Below are positions 46,506 through 58,759 of a DNA stretch of 64,000 nucleotides, in pieces (within the stretch, counting starts at the first letter, position 1; each line of letters opens with the position of its first letter). The DNA is from Lethocerus indicus (taxonomy: Eukaryota; Arthropoda; Insecta; Hemiptera; Belostomatidae). Made by a program: the position numbers and the translations under genes. Below the pieces are notes generated by a model that was given only the letters and a program-made list of their open reading frames with translations, was not told the origin of the DNA and did no database searches. Location: contig JACDQD010000007.1 in the NCBI GenBank assembly GCA_019843655.1, forward strand, positions 21,532,365 through 21,596,364, written 5' to 3'.

Positions 46506-49158
46506 ATGGCTCAGGCGACAACGGGCATTTATAGGAATTTCAAGCAGTGCGGCACCCTCATGAAATGGCTGTGCCAATTCCCCGTGGATAACTTGTCGAG
46601 AGGTGAAGCTTCGGCTTTGCGATTCAGTATAACTAGCTGGAGTTGGCCGGTCTCCCTATTGTGCTTCGGTTGGTTAGCGCTCGGCACACTCCCCGACGAG
46701 AAATCCTGGGAAGGATTAGCGGTCAATTTTACCCGGTACCAGTATCTCGCCTTCTATTGCCTCAATTTCTACGGCTGTTCAAAATACGTGGCGTTTCTGA
46801 AGGAGATCGACCTATTCGACAAGAAAATCGGCACTCTGTTGATCGCTGAAGAGAGGAATCGGTCCGGCTACAAGAAGCGGAGGAGGGACGTGGCCGCCGT
46901 TTGGTTGGGCTCCGGTGTGTTTCTATTCTCAATCAGGATCCTTATTCAGGTATTCTGTTTTGGCGGGGGCTATAAGGAGAATTGGCGGAAGGTAGTCGAA
47001 GATTTGTGCGGAGCTGTTGTCGTCAGCCCAATTCTGTTTCAATTCATCAACTTTGCGTTCACTTCGGATCAGCTGGAAGATAGATTCGCTACCCTTCGAA
47101 TTTCCTTGAGGACCACTCTGATGGTATACATCGGCATTTAACTTACAGTTCCATTTATAGCGAGCATTTTATTCCGAAATAACTTTAAGCAACATTAAGA
47201 AGAGATTGAAGAGAAATTGCAGCCAATGAATTGAATATAACTGAATCACTTTTTAAAGTGTAATTGACTATTGATGGACAGCTGATAGGAAATATTTTTT
47301 GTTATATTGGAATGTCCTCTATTTACTGCATTAAGATTTTGTTATTATGTAATACTATCTAATAATAAGGATTTAGCGTTAAGCGGTTTTACAGTTACTA
47401 CTAACGAGTGCGTAATAAAATAGATTAAGAATACTAATACTGCTCCGATTGTTTTTTCGTGTAGGGTCGTTCTCAATTCAGGCAAAATTCGTCAGTGGCA
47501 GTAGAAAATCTGCGATTTCTGCACTTGGAGTTGACCGAATGCTGTCGAATTTTCGGGGATAGTTTCTACTTGGTTATACCAGGACAGTTGTACTTTGCCG
47601 GCCTCGAAGTTGTCCTGAATGTCTATGCGGCTTTCTACCTTGAAGTCGAAGGAGCCATCCTCCGAGTGGCCGTCTCTTTGGTGTATAATTTCCTGCTTGT
47701 TTTCCTGCTTGTCTACAAGTCCAGGCGTTTGGTCTTAGTAGTGAGCAAAAAAGAGCAAATTAGTTTAATTTTATATATTTAATACGGCTCATATGAATGA
47801 AGTAACAATTCTAATAATGCTTATGGAAAAAGAAGCCACTCTATATCATTTTTGGGCAATTTTTCATGTCTTACTTGTATTTATTCTGCAGTATGTAGAA
47901 TAGTAAATAATTCCTTGCTTTATAGTTGATGTAATTGGTAAAACTCTGACCTGAGAGATATACCAGAATACAAGCCCACAAATAGTAAAAATATCATAAA
48001 AATTAACTCTAGCATAAAATCATTATTTATTAATATTTTAAAATGGAAAATTTGAATCTTATTTATGAAAAAATATTTTTACTTTAGTGAGTGATTTTTT
48101 TATTCTGAAAGGAAACTTTTTGACCTGAAAAATGTGCAAATAATATACAGATAATAATGAAAACCATTAAGCATTTAAAAAGGCAGAAACTTCAATAGCA
48201 TTTCATAAATTATTCTGGGACAGCAAATGGAGAATGAAACTGAATAATTGGCTGAAAAAATCACAATATAAATATAAAGTTTAATTAATATCATACATTA
48301 TTAATGTTTAATTTTGGATAATTTATTTATTTATATTTTGGCTATTAATTTGTGTCGATAGGCAAGCAGTCTTGACAAAGAATTGTTTGATGTGCCTATG
48401 CAACTTATTGGTATCAAGCTTAAACACCAAGTGAGTACATTTATTGCATGTAACTTGTTATTTTTTTGTGTGTTTATTTTTCCTACAAGAAATGAGAAAA
48501 ATACTGTTCTGTCCTTTGGAGATCTAAAAGTGGCTGTAGCCATCCTTTTTGTTGTATGAAAATGTTGGAAAGAAAATTGGTAAAAACTATAGATATTGCA
48601 CATTTAGAGGTTAGGGGTTATCGACAATAAAACAATATATTTGGCATATAAAATCTTACTGTTTTTAAATGATTGATAATGGATGTTATTTAACTCACAA
48701 ATTCTAAAACATTCAGTAAATTCCCAATAAATTTAAAATTATGATTTTTGGAATGATTGAACATTTCAATTGCAATTACACCTATTACATTTGTTGAAAT
48801 CAATTAAAATGAAGTATTTTGTACCTTTTTCTTGACATATTAAAAAATTTTATATTATTGTTTGTGTCTTTTAATTAATTCTGACAGCTGGTATACTTCC
48901 ACATGCAGTTGAAAATGAAGGCTATGAGTATCAGGGCATTTGGTGTTGATGTGTCCAACTGGTCATTTTTTGCTTCGGTAAGTTCATTTTTGCTTCATTT
49001 TAAGTACTTAAATTTAGACACAAAAATTAATACTTTTCATTGATTTTCAGTACACCTCTTCAGTTGCAACCTACATTATAGCACTTGGTCAACTTTACAG
49101 AGAAATAAACCTCTTTCTGCACGAGAAATTCCACTTAGAAGTTCAACAATTTACCTAA
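46506..49158 (+). CDS. Insect gustatory receptor (7-TM chemoreceptor family)
   Basis: Five exons, 46506-47123, 47465-47740, 48362-48430, 48888-48977 and 49051-49158, all phase 0, encode 386 residues, the usual size of a gustatory receptor. Hydrophobic segments occur around residues 45-62, 80-95, 130-150, 160-185, in exon 2 (two segments, ending LVYNFLLVFLLVYKSRR) and in exon 5. The last exon holds the family's TM7 signature in the form SSVATYIIALGQ (TY....Q pattern). The three short C-terminal exons in phase 0 match the gene structure typical of this family. These receptors are ligand-gated cation channels in taste neurons; the ligand cannot be predicted. The start is the first ATG of a long open exon. 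AATAAA is at 49295-49300. Confidence 0.88.
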
Positions 49159-49294
49159 CAATTAAGACCCTATTTAATATTTAATAAGTCTCATTTAAAT
49201 TAGATAAAAGTAGTTTTGTTTTTCTTTTTTGAAGCATAATATTAGTTCCTTGGTCTTTACAAGATTACAAAAATAATACCGATAAACAAAAACA

Positions 49295-49311
49295 AATAAA
49301 TACTTTTTATT
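49295..49311. terminator. Opposed polyadenylation signals of convergent genes
   Basis: AATAAA for the plus-strand receptor is at 49295-49300. On the minus strand AATAAA for the transporter is at 49306-49311, so the two 3' ends should overlap. Confidence 0.6.
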
Positions 49312-49349
49312 GATGTAATCACAAACATTTTCACTGTCTTGTTCATTCC

Positions 49350-52300
49350 TCATAATTCATTTGTTGGGGGGACCACTTCAAACAGCACTTGTACAAAATA
49401 GTTTAATTTTCCTGAAATAAAAAAATTTTATATGAAACAAAAAACTGATAAATCAATCTGTATATATCCTAAATCTAATGTATAAATATATCATGATATA
49501 TTTATAAGATATGAATGAAATATATTTATATCTTATTTATAAGTTAGTGAAAACTAAATTAAATAATTAGATTAAGTATTTACACAATAATTTTGTTAAC
49601 TTTCTATGTTTAATATTACACATGCAATGTAACATAACACAAAAAAATGTATTCACACTTACCCATAAAACCTAAATTTTTCTTTTTATATATATATGGA
49701 TAATACACACCAACTCCCAAACCTATGAAGGCTATTGCAATTAGATATTGTGGGTCTGGTGACATTACTAGCGGTATACCAGCCAGTACAATAGAGATCA
49801 ACATAATAAATATAGGAACTATTAATGGAACCTGCAAAAAATAACGCATTTTAATTTTCAATTTATACCTTAATGCAATTTTCAAATGGTATGTGGCTTT
49901 ATTTTAACTATGTCTAATTGAATGAAGTACAGTAATAAGATAGTCTCATAAATGAAAGTAATATTATTCTCCTAAAAAAAATCCTATTAACTTGGTGGGA
50001 TCTGAACTTTTACAAGAACATCAATCATAAATCTTATGTTTGTTCTGTTTTATTTTAATTTTAAACTCCCAATCAATCAATTGAAGGAATTTGATAAACA
50101 ACATTGCAGATAATGATTTAGTATATATGTTTTCATGAAATGATCATGATGATATATTTTCAGTAGATTAAAATTTCAAAAGATTTAAGTAGTTAAATCA
50201 TGTAAACAGACACATTAAAATGTATTATGTTATATAAACAAGCAACAATAACCTCGTTAAATGAATTTTTATTAACTTACAAATATTAGATAATATTTGT
50301 ACTTCTTAAGAAATGTCAGCTTTATCACTGTTTAATAAAATGGCCCTTATAACCAAAAGTAAATATGCAATCCAATGATTGATCACAGCCCATGTCATAT
50401 ATTATATATTATCTTCCCTTTAATGAAAGTTAGTTATGCAAATAGGAGATAATGAATGGATTAACACGGTGATTCTCTCATAAATTACATAAATACTAAT
50501 GCTGAAAAGAAGAATGATTAAAATGACACATTTTTTATAGTGAACAATAATTATAGCTTTTTTTTATCAGATTACATAAGGTACACTTTCCCAAAGTAAT
50601 ACAGCTTTTACAAATCCAACACTAAGCCTCTCATACCACATGCAGTTATGAGGTCTGTTATTTAAGGGCTATAAAATGCGACCTTGTATATTAACAAGAC
50701 AAAAAATCCTTGTACTTAGGGAGGTCAGAGGTCAGGTCGATCGCCAATCAAAACAGATTGTCAGCATTTCATTATCATCATTGACATCATTGGCCACAGA
50801 GAAGTACACATACATTCAGACAATCTAAGTATTAGACCAAATAAGCAAACTGAGACAATTCAATTTTTAGATGGTTTATTAAGATATACTAATTTTAATG
50901 AATGTATAGTCAGTTAAAACCAGTGGCCAAATTAAAACTATTTGATAATAATGACTGAAACCTAGTACAAACTCCTTCCTTAAGAATATACACAATTCAC
51001 TTAGTGCGTTGGCATTACACTTTATAATACACAACTATTTTCTGTGAATTTTTACCACAGGTGTGATAATTTTAAGGAAAACAACATTATTACACAAACT
51101 GAATAAATTACTTATAACAAAAATAACAAAGTGCTAATTCAAAAATTAATCTGTTAATACCTTTACTCGATGTGTTTTACATATTAGACTGAAGAATATT
51201 TTCGAAGTAATTATACATTCGATTAATTTTAATTTAACTATAGATATATGAGAACACTGACAATATGTATTCAGAGCCTTCAAAATAAAAACCAAATAAA
51301 CTGTCAACATTCAAAATTTGACACTGTTTCAATTGTAAACGCCTAACATAATAAACACTTAAAACTGACTTAATAATAATAAAATACTTACTCATTTATG
51401 TTGATAAAAACTTACTTTGTAGGGTCTGTGGGTGTTGGCTTTTGTCTTCCTCATTACAATAAGTGCAAACATAGCCATCCCATAGAATATCCAAATTAAA
51501 AAACTTACAAATTCAATGAGCATTATAATGCTACCAGAAAGAATAAATAGTGCTGTTAAAATACCCTGGAAAATATAAACAAGTGGTGATGATTAAAAGA
51601 TAATCAAAAAAAGTGTGATAAAAAAGTGAAAGATTTATTATGTTTAAACTTTTACAAAATAATTATATTTGAAAAGTTTTGATCTTTGTTTATTGGCCTT
51701 TCAGTTTGGACAACTCGACATAAATAGACGGAGCTCACTCCAAGATAAAGGAATTGAAAATATTCTTGTCTTAATTACTATGTATAAATCTTAGTCTCAA
51801 CAAACATTCAACATTAGCAAATTTGTAGAGATACTATGTACCATCATATTTCTTCAATACATACCTGGAATAGGAATGTGTTAATAGAACAAGGAATACT
51901 TCCTTAAGAAAAAATAATAGCTAACCTGTAACAGTACTGCTGGTGCTGGAGTATATCTCCTCATATGAATGTATGAAAATGATTCAACCATGTGACCAAC
52001 ACGTCCAGCCACAAAGCATAGCCTATATTCAAACATAACATAATAACAATAAGAAAATATAATAACGATATACATTATCCACAACTTTTAGAAATGTACA
52101 ATAAAATCTGTTACACATTACACTCAAATAAACTAATTATTCTTAACATATACAATGTAAATTTTTTAGAAAAGAACATGGAAAGTTGAGAAAATCTGGA
52201 AGTTATGCAAAGAGGTGATATATACTGTATCAAATATGAAATAATTTTTACTTGTCATAATAAATTTAGTAATTCAAGGCTCTTCATGATCTAGTGTGAG

Positions 52301-55115
52301 TTAGATATAGTAAGGTAGCTATTTAAATTTTAAACTAATCATATGTGTATATTTCTAACCTTGATACACCAAACTGAACACTCAAACCACATCCAAAAGT
52401 GGAAAGAGCAACTGCCACTGGAACTACAAAAGCCAGAGGTCCTAGAACGCGTTCAGAAAATACCTGCAATTAGGTTATCTAAGTTACGATTTAAAACCTT
52501 CTGTTCTTCAAACTTTCTTAAAATACAATTATTACTATTTATCATATTTAGTTATTTTACATTACCAAATAATAAATAAAATTGCAGAATTTAAAAGATA
52601 CTTAGAGCATTAATAATTCTATATTTGAAATATAAAAACTAACTATTGCTACAGCTTGCGCTGAAATGATTTCAGGGATGTCCAATACTGTCATGTAAGC
52701 AACATTCATCATGAAATATAGAAGTGTCACTAGGGGTACACCTATTGATATACTTCTTGGAATGTTTCGAAAAAAAAGACAAATAATTATTTCACTGAAA
52801 AGGGTAGGTTTGTAATAAACAACTGCCACAAAAAATAAATTCAAGCAACTATAAATACAATACAAATTATATTTAGTGTGTATTATATTCAACATAATAT
52901 TCTTTGTGCAACAAAGCTGATAATAGGTTTTGACAATATAGGACAATAGAAAACTTACACTTCGGGAGCTTTGATTTCTTCTGTCACAACTGTAACAGAG
53001 GTCCTGGAAATAATGGAAAATTTAAAATATTTTGTTTATAATCATGCAATATGTAAAATAACTACAACAATTAGGAAAGAAAGAAGTTGTTAACAGTAAT
53101 GAAAATTATTTATAAAAATCCTTTATATGTAAGCAATATAGTCACATTAATCACATTTATGTCCTAAATACATAACAAGGGTAGACACAGATAAACTTAC
53201 CAGCCATCGAAAGCCCAGAGTCCACTGTAAAAGGCCAGTACAAGATCTTTCACATTTGTCTTGGTACCCTCAAATCCTGTGCTCAATTTATGGGTCTTCC
53301 CTACACATATAATTGTTCATTATAAAATAATAATATGTTGCAAAATATGATTTTGCCTCTGATGATGTGTGTAATGGTGTGATATGGTGGTTCAAACAAT
53401 TAGCTAAATTTATGTGTAATAACACCATTTTTTGCCAATTTGTAAATTTCAATATTGAGTTTAATGTAAATAATATGTGTAACTTGGTAATACACAGAAA
53501 CCAAAATTTAACAAGAGTATTATTTTGTAATACATTTAAAAGGGCTTAGTTGCCAACAAATAACCCAGCCATTTTGACTAATCATACTGTTATCACTGAT
53601 TTCATCAGTATTTTAATACCTTAGTAAATATGAAATCATTTCATACTACGGGGAATTACCTAAAAAAATAAGATATTGACATATACAAAAACTAATATTG
53701 AAAGGAACTTCTAGTATCTGGTGTTGAATTAAAAAAATATTATTTATATGAGATAATGATTACCAAATATAATATCAATTTTGATCCTCATTGAGTAAAA
53801 AGAATCACTTATATTACCCATCCATAGCATTGTAGAAATGAATTAATTAATTTTTACTTTGAATGTTCAGTAAATACAGCTAGCTATTTAATAAATTATT
53901 GAATTACATCGTAAATAAAATAAGATTTAGTAATTTTGCAAGTGTTTTTATGACTAATTAACCTGTTTTTAAAACATCAAATGGATGGCTAACAAACATT
54001 CCAACTACATAACTAGTGATAGTGTTTTGATTTAGTCTACACCACATGACTTCCCAGTTTCAACCACATACAAACAATATGGTTGAACTCAAATAATAGA
54101 TCATTCATTTTTCCATGAGATCTGTTGGAAGCAAATAATATTTTGCATTTTCCAGATAAGATGTGATTAAACTGTTGAAACTGGTCTTTTGGGAAAAGAT
54201 TAAATTTATCTTTTGCCTGTGGTCCACTGGTTGTTAATACTGTTAATAAAATTTTATAATCAAAATTTCCAGTCAGTTATCCACTAGACCATAAAGTAAT
54301 AATTATGATGCTGGAGTAAATTATTTGGTTCTTTCTTTTTAAATAGAACCTGGTGGGTCGAGACAGAATATCACAAGATTTTAAAATTAAATGCATTTCA
54401 AGGAGATGAAATATTTTTCCCTGACTTTAACACTTTTAATTCTAGCAAAGATTTATTTGAATCATATATGTTCTTTGTGATATTGTATTCAACAAAGAAC
54501 AAAAACTCTGAAAACCAAACACATATGAACAATACCTGGTAACCTCACCTCTTAACATATTCCTATTCCAGGTATGTATTGAAGAAATATGATGGTGCAT
54601 AGTATCTCTCCAAATTTGCTAATGTTGAATGTTTGTTGAGACTAAGATTTATACATAGTAATTAAGACAAGAATATTTTCAATTCCTTTCCAAACTCTTT
54701 GTTGTTTGGTGACAACAAATTCGATAGTGTCGAATTAATTTATGTAATTTTATATTTTAAAAAAATTGTGCAAAACATATCTGGATTAGCAATAGCAAAG
54801 CAGGAATGATCTTCACAAACATTATTTCCAACCTGACATTCTGCAATTCAAATAAATACAAAATAAATTGTTCTGTAGTTTGTTTAAATAACCTGAATTC
54901 TCAAATAGGTTGTACACAGCTTCAATAAACAAACATGTCACCACTTCTTGAAAGAAAATTACAAGCTTTTTACCTCATAAATTACCATCTTAGTTTGCGT
55001 ACGAAACAACCAGTAGTGACCTGGTTTTTTTTTATTTTTGATGCACTTTTTCACAGTGAATATGACCCAATGAAATGTGTAAGTGCTAGTAAAACATGTA
55101 ATTTGGGGCATTTTA

Positions 55116-55173
<58 letters not shown>

Positions 55174-58100
55174 CATATATAAATCTAAGATTGAATTAAA
55201 TTTACCAATAGCTAAATCGTATAAACCTCCAATTATGACAATAACGCAGGCTAATATTTTCAGTGATGAGAACATATTTTGTATTTTCACGTAAAGTTTA
55301 ACACTTGTGAAGTTGATGTATGTTATCATTCCTGGAACAAAGAATATATTACAAGTATAAAGAAGTAATCATATAAAACAATAACAGGAAAATGTTTAAG
55401 TAGTAATGTTTAGTTCATAATTATCATAGTCCACAGTTATGCCTTAAAATTTTTCTTCTTGCCTTAATTTTAGAGTAACGTTTAACAATGTAACATCGAT
55501 TTTTGTTCATTAGATCATTTTATTATTTGCAACCCTTACATAAGTAAAAAAGGTTTCGTGTAAAAGAAAGAAAGTAATAAGGATTCTACTCCCTGATTTA
55601 GAATTTGCAATTTACTCAATTTAGGCATGCCTAGAACTGGCCTTTTAGAACTGGTGTTTCTGTAATATTGCCTATACAAGGCCAATAATTATGGCTCATT
55701 TAATTGCACTCCCATTCAAGCAGCCACTTATCTTTTAAACACGTTTAGTCGACGATGGAACACAAAAATAATGAAGTGTCTACTCATTCTCTATATCTAG
55801 CCATTTTCAACAAGTAATTACAGGAGTCACTGGAATGACAACAGAAGAAAATTACCGTTTCGACAGGCATACTCTGTAATCTAACCATCAATCTAAGAAA
55901 AAAAAGAAGTCTAAATATATAAATAATTTGAGTTTCCGCAATAACAGCAAATTGGATTGCAATTTGAAATATTGGTTGGATGCGATAAACTAAATGAAAT
56001 GATAACTAAATACGACTAATGATGACTAAATAATGACTAATTACTAATTATATTACATAAACTAGATTATTGTAAATATGTAATAAACTATAGGTGGGAA
56101 TGATCATTTATCTCGCCACTGTAAAAGAAACGAGGACTATTTATGAACTGTAACAGTTAGATATCCATACGATTTTTAGAGTTTGAAAAATTACCGACGC
56201 CCTGTCAAATGTTTCCAATCTCACTAATCACAATGACCTTCGTAACATTCGTGACTTAGCATCCTCCCAGTTTCGGTCCTTTCGCTCCATGTTTTCCGTC
56301 CTACTACCGTCCTAATGCATACATCATAAAATTGGCGCCCAATATCAACGCAATATCCAATTTTCTTCAGTTCATCAAGTATATTTCACAATTTTAATTA
56401 TCATTTTATATTTCTAATCTTTTATCTTATCCAAATACAAGACTCAAAGGAAACGAAACGATGTTATATAGAATCCTCGACAGCAGATCACAACTATTAC
56501 TTACAAACAAATTAATAATTTAGAACTATTTCGGTATTTTGAAACCGAACCGGCGTACGGAATAGAGTTGTGGGGATCCACAGAGCCTTCCAACTCCTAC
56601 AAAATTCATTCCTTGTAATCCACAATCCTTATGTTTCTGACCGCACAAGCAGATATACGAAACAGCAGTTTCCCGATATAAATCCTTCCATTCCAAACTT
56701 TCCCATCACTCCAATCCTTTGATTCGAGCGCTCTCTTCATATCATATCACCGTTCTGAAAATCTCGAAAATCACCGCCATAAGAAGAAATGGCCACGTGA
56801 TTTCTTGACCGCCTAGGAAATTGTAGTCTTGACTTAAAATAAAAGTAAAAAAAACATGTTCCTCCGCTACGTGTGTGTTGCATTGGTGGCATACTTTGAC
56901 AGGAATCTTATAGTCGCGTTAAATAAATCAACGGAAAATGAAAATTGTGGAACGTACCTATACCGAGGAGCCCGATGATCTTCTTGAGGTATTCCTGGGT
57001 ATGCGGTTCGATTGAAATCGCCAGAGCGTCCGCTATAGGTGTGTAGACGTACTCGGAAAACGTGAGTACGAGGATAGCGACTTCGGCAGGTCTGACGACC
57101 AGAACCATGACCCAGACGTATATGAACCCCGGTAGGGGCCCCAGGAAGGCGTGGAGTTGGGTGAACGCCGCCTGGAAGTAGGCGTACTCGGCACCTGAAT
57201 GTGGCACCACAGTACCCAGCTCGGCGAACGCCAGGGCTCCTAGTCGACAAATATTAATCCCAGCTTAATTCATCCGATAATGAATAATAGTCAATAATAA
57301 AAACAAAAATGTTTGCAGTATACTAACCCAGCTGCGGTTAAGGGTCTTTTTTTAGCATAAAGAGAACCCATAAACTATTAGATGCAAGAATAAGGTTTAG
57401 AAATGTGCTATGCTATCTATATACAAAAATAAATATATCTAGACATTTATGGAGGCATATCACAAACACAGCCACTCAATTTTTTTTTCTTTTAAATTTA
57501 ATTCTATATTATTTAGTCTTGCTAACTGCCGATGGCCAGAAGACGAAAGCGGTCTAGACAAATCCCAATGAATCGAAAAGAAACAATAAAATAAACAAAA
57601 TATAAGCATAAATTGCATACAAACATAGCAATTAATAACAAGCAGTAATATTATTATAGGGGCTAAAGGTCACCAGGGTGATATCGCCCCTGAGAATCAT
57701 TTTTACATCTACAGGTTTAAATCAACCTAAACCGACATTCCTAAGGTTAATATTTTTTAAGCAAACGCGAGTGTTTATAGCAGTATTCTTGGAAGATATA
57801 ATTAAGCGAAGGCTTGTATGATGTGATACCGAAACTTCCTCTTTGGTATCACAAAACGATTTAAAGAATGGATATGAATTTAATAAAAATTCGTGGTTCA
57901 CCTCAATTAACGAGTAATCAACGCTTACAGCACATTTTTTAAACAATTTATAAAGATAATTTATGATAAATTTATTCATTTTTTATAGGGACCAAACAGC
58001 CTCGTTTCTTAAACGAGTTGAATTGTTAGTTTGGTTTTAAATGTTGTTTCTAATTAATAACAAGAAAAATGTTATTAATTTACTTATCTTTACTTACCCA

Positions 58101-58478
58101 AGTAGGAGATGCAACCGCATACTGCCCAGACGATTAAACACAAACCAACCGAACCGGATTTTTCAAGAACACTGGAAGGCGAAATGAATATACCCGATCC
58201 TGGGAAAAGTATGATCGGAATCAAAAAGGGTAATTATTCGTTTTTTCCGAGTTTGGAAAAAGAGAGTTCAATAACAACTGGAGTTACAAATAGAACAACT
58301 AGGAATTGAAGGAATTTCATAAATTGAATCCGAATATTTTTAAATGAATATACAATCTACTAACCTATCATAACACTGACGATAAGACATATAGCACTAA
58401 ATAGGCCGATTTCGCGCTTCAGAGCTACTTCATTGCTCTTTGAATCAAACCTTTGCTCTTTGTCTTCATCTTTACTGC
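49350..58478 (-). CDS. SLC7-family L-type amino-acid transporter (light chain)
   Basis: An APC-superfamily transporter with about 12 membrane segments at the plasma membrane; the family exchanges amino acids, usually with a glycoprotein heavy chain. Exons: 58365-58478, 58098-58199, 56958-57239, 55206-55331, 53201-53300, 52959-53003, 52644-52794, 52360-52463, 51926-52022, 51416-51565, 49663-49831, 49350-49411, all joining in phase, about 500 codons. Motifs are [15 protein letters not shown], the substrate-site loop [67 protein letters not shown] and [15 protein letters not shown]. The first coding exon is unresolved: 58714-58746 (MVEDKYQINKK, donor gtgagt) fits a start but is in phase 0, whereas the exon at 58478 needs phase 1. 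The acceptor at 52794 adds about ten unusual residues (see findings). No Cys is present between TM3 and TM4. Confidence 0.92.
51747..51884 (+). repeat. Intronic inverted repeat, arm A
   Basis: About 138 bases that recur almost perfectly as the reverse complement at 54552-54690. It lies in the transporter intron between exons 51926-52022 and 51416-51565. Confidence 0.9.
54552..54690 (-). repeat. Intronic inverted repeat, arm B
   Basis: Reverse complement of 51747-51884 with only a few mismatches. It lies in the transporter intron between exons 55206-55331 and 53201-53300. Confidence 0.9.
55124..55171. repeat. (TA)n microsatellite
   Basis: About 24 TA units in a transporter intron, directly downstream of exon 55206-55331. 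Confidence 0.95.
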
Positions 58479-58713
58479 CTTTGACAGAAAGAAAACAGTT
58501 CTCAATTCAGTAATACATTTAATTTAAACTCAGGTGTTTTCTACAATATCTACGAAATATAAATACCATATTTTGAACTGTTGAAGCCCATAATTTTTTT
58601 ACTTTCTTCCACAATTTCAGCCTGAGAACAGTACATGCATAAATATTTATATAAATATTTTTATTACACAGTTTAGGATAAAATATTGTAAGTCTAAAGG
58701 AGAAGAAACTCAC

Positions 58714-58746
58714 CTTTTTATTAATTTGGTATTTATCTTCAACCAT
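58714..58746 (-). other. Candidate alternative first coding exon of the SLC7 transporter
   Basis: ATG followed by eleven codons (MVEDKYQINKK) and the donor gtgagt. Its phase does not fit the next exon at its best acceptor (58478). It would fit if a weaker acceptor upstream (ttgag, near 58498) were used. It could be a chance match. Confidence 0.3.
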
Positions 58747-58759
58747 TGTTGATTTTTTG

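Noticed and set aside
46529..46726. Minus-strand open frame across gustatory receptor exon 1
   Set aside because: Shadow of the receptor's long first exon, which has in-phase downstream exons.
55051..55205. Extension of the transporter frame through the TA microsatellite (repeating YI)
   Set aside because: The exon has a good donor at 55206/gtaaat in the right phase; the repeat merely keeps the intron frame open.
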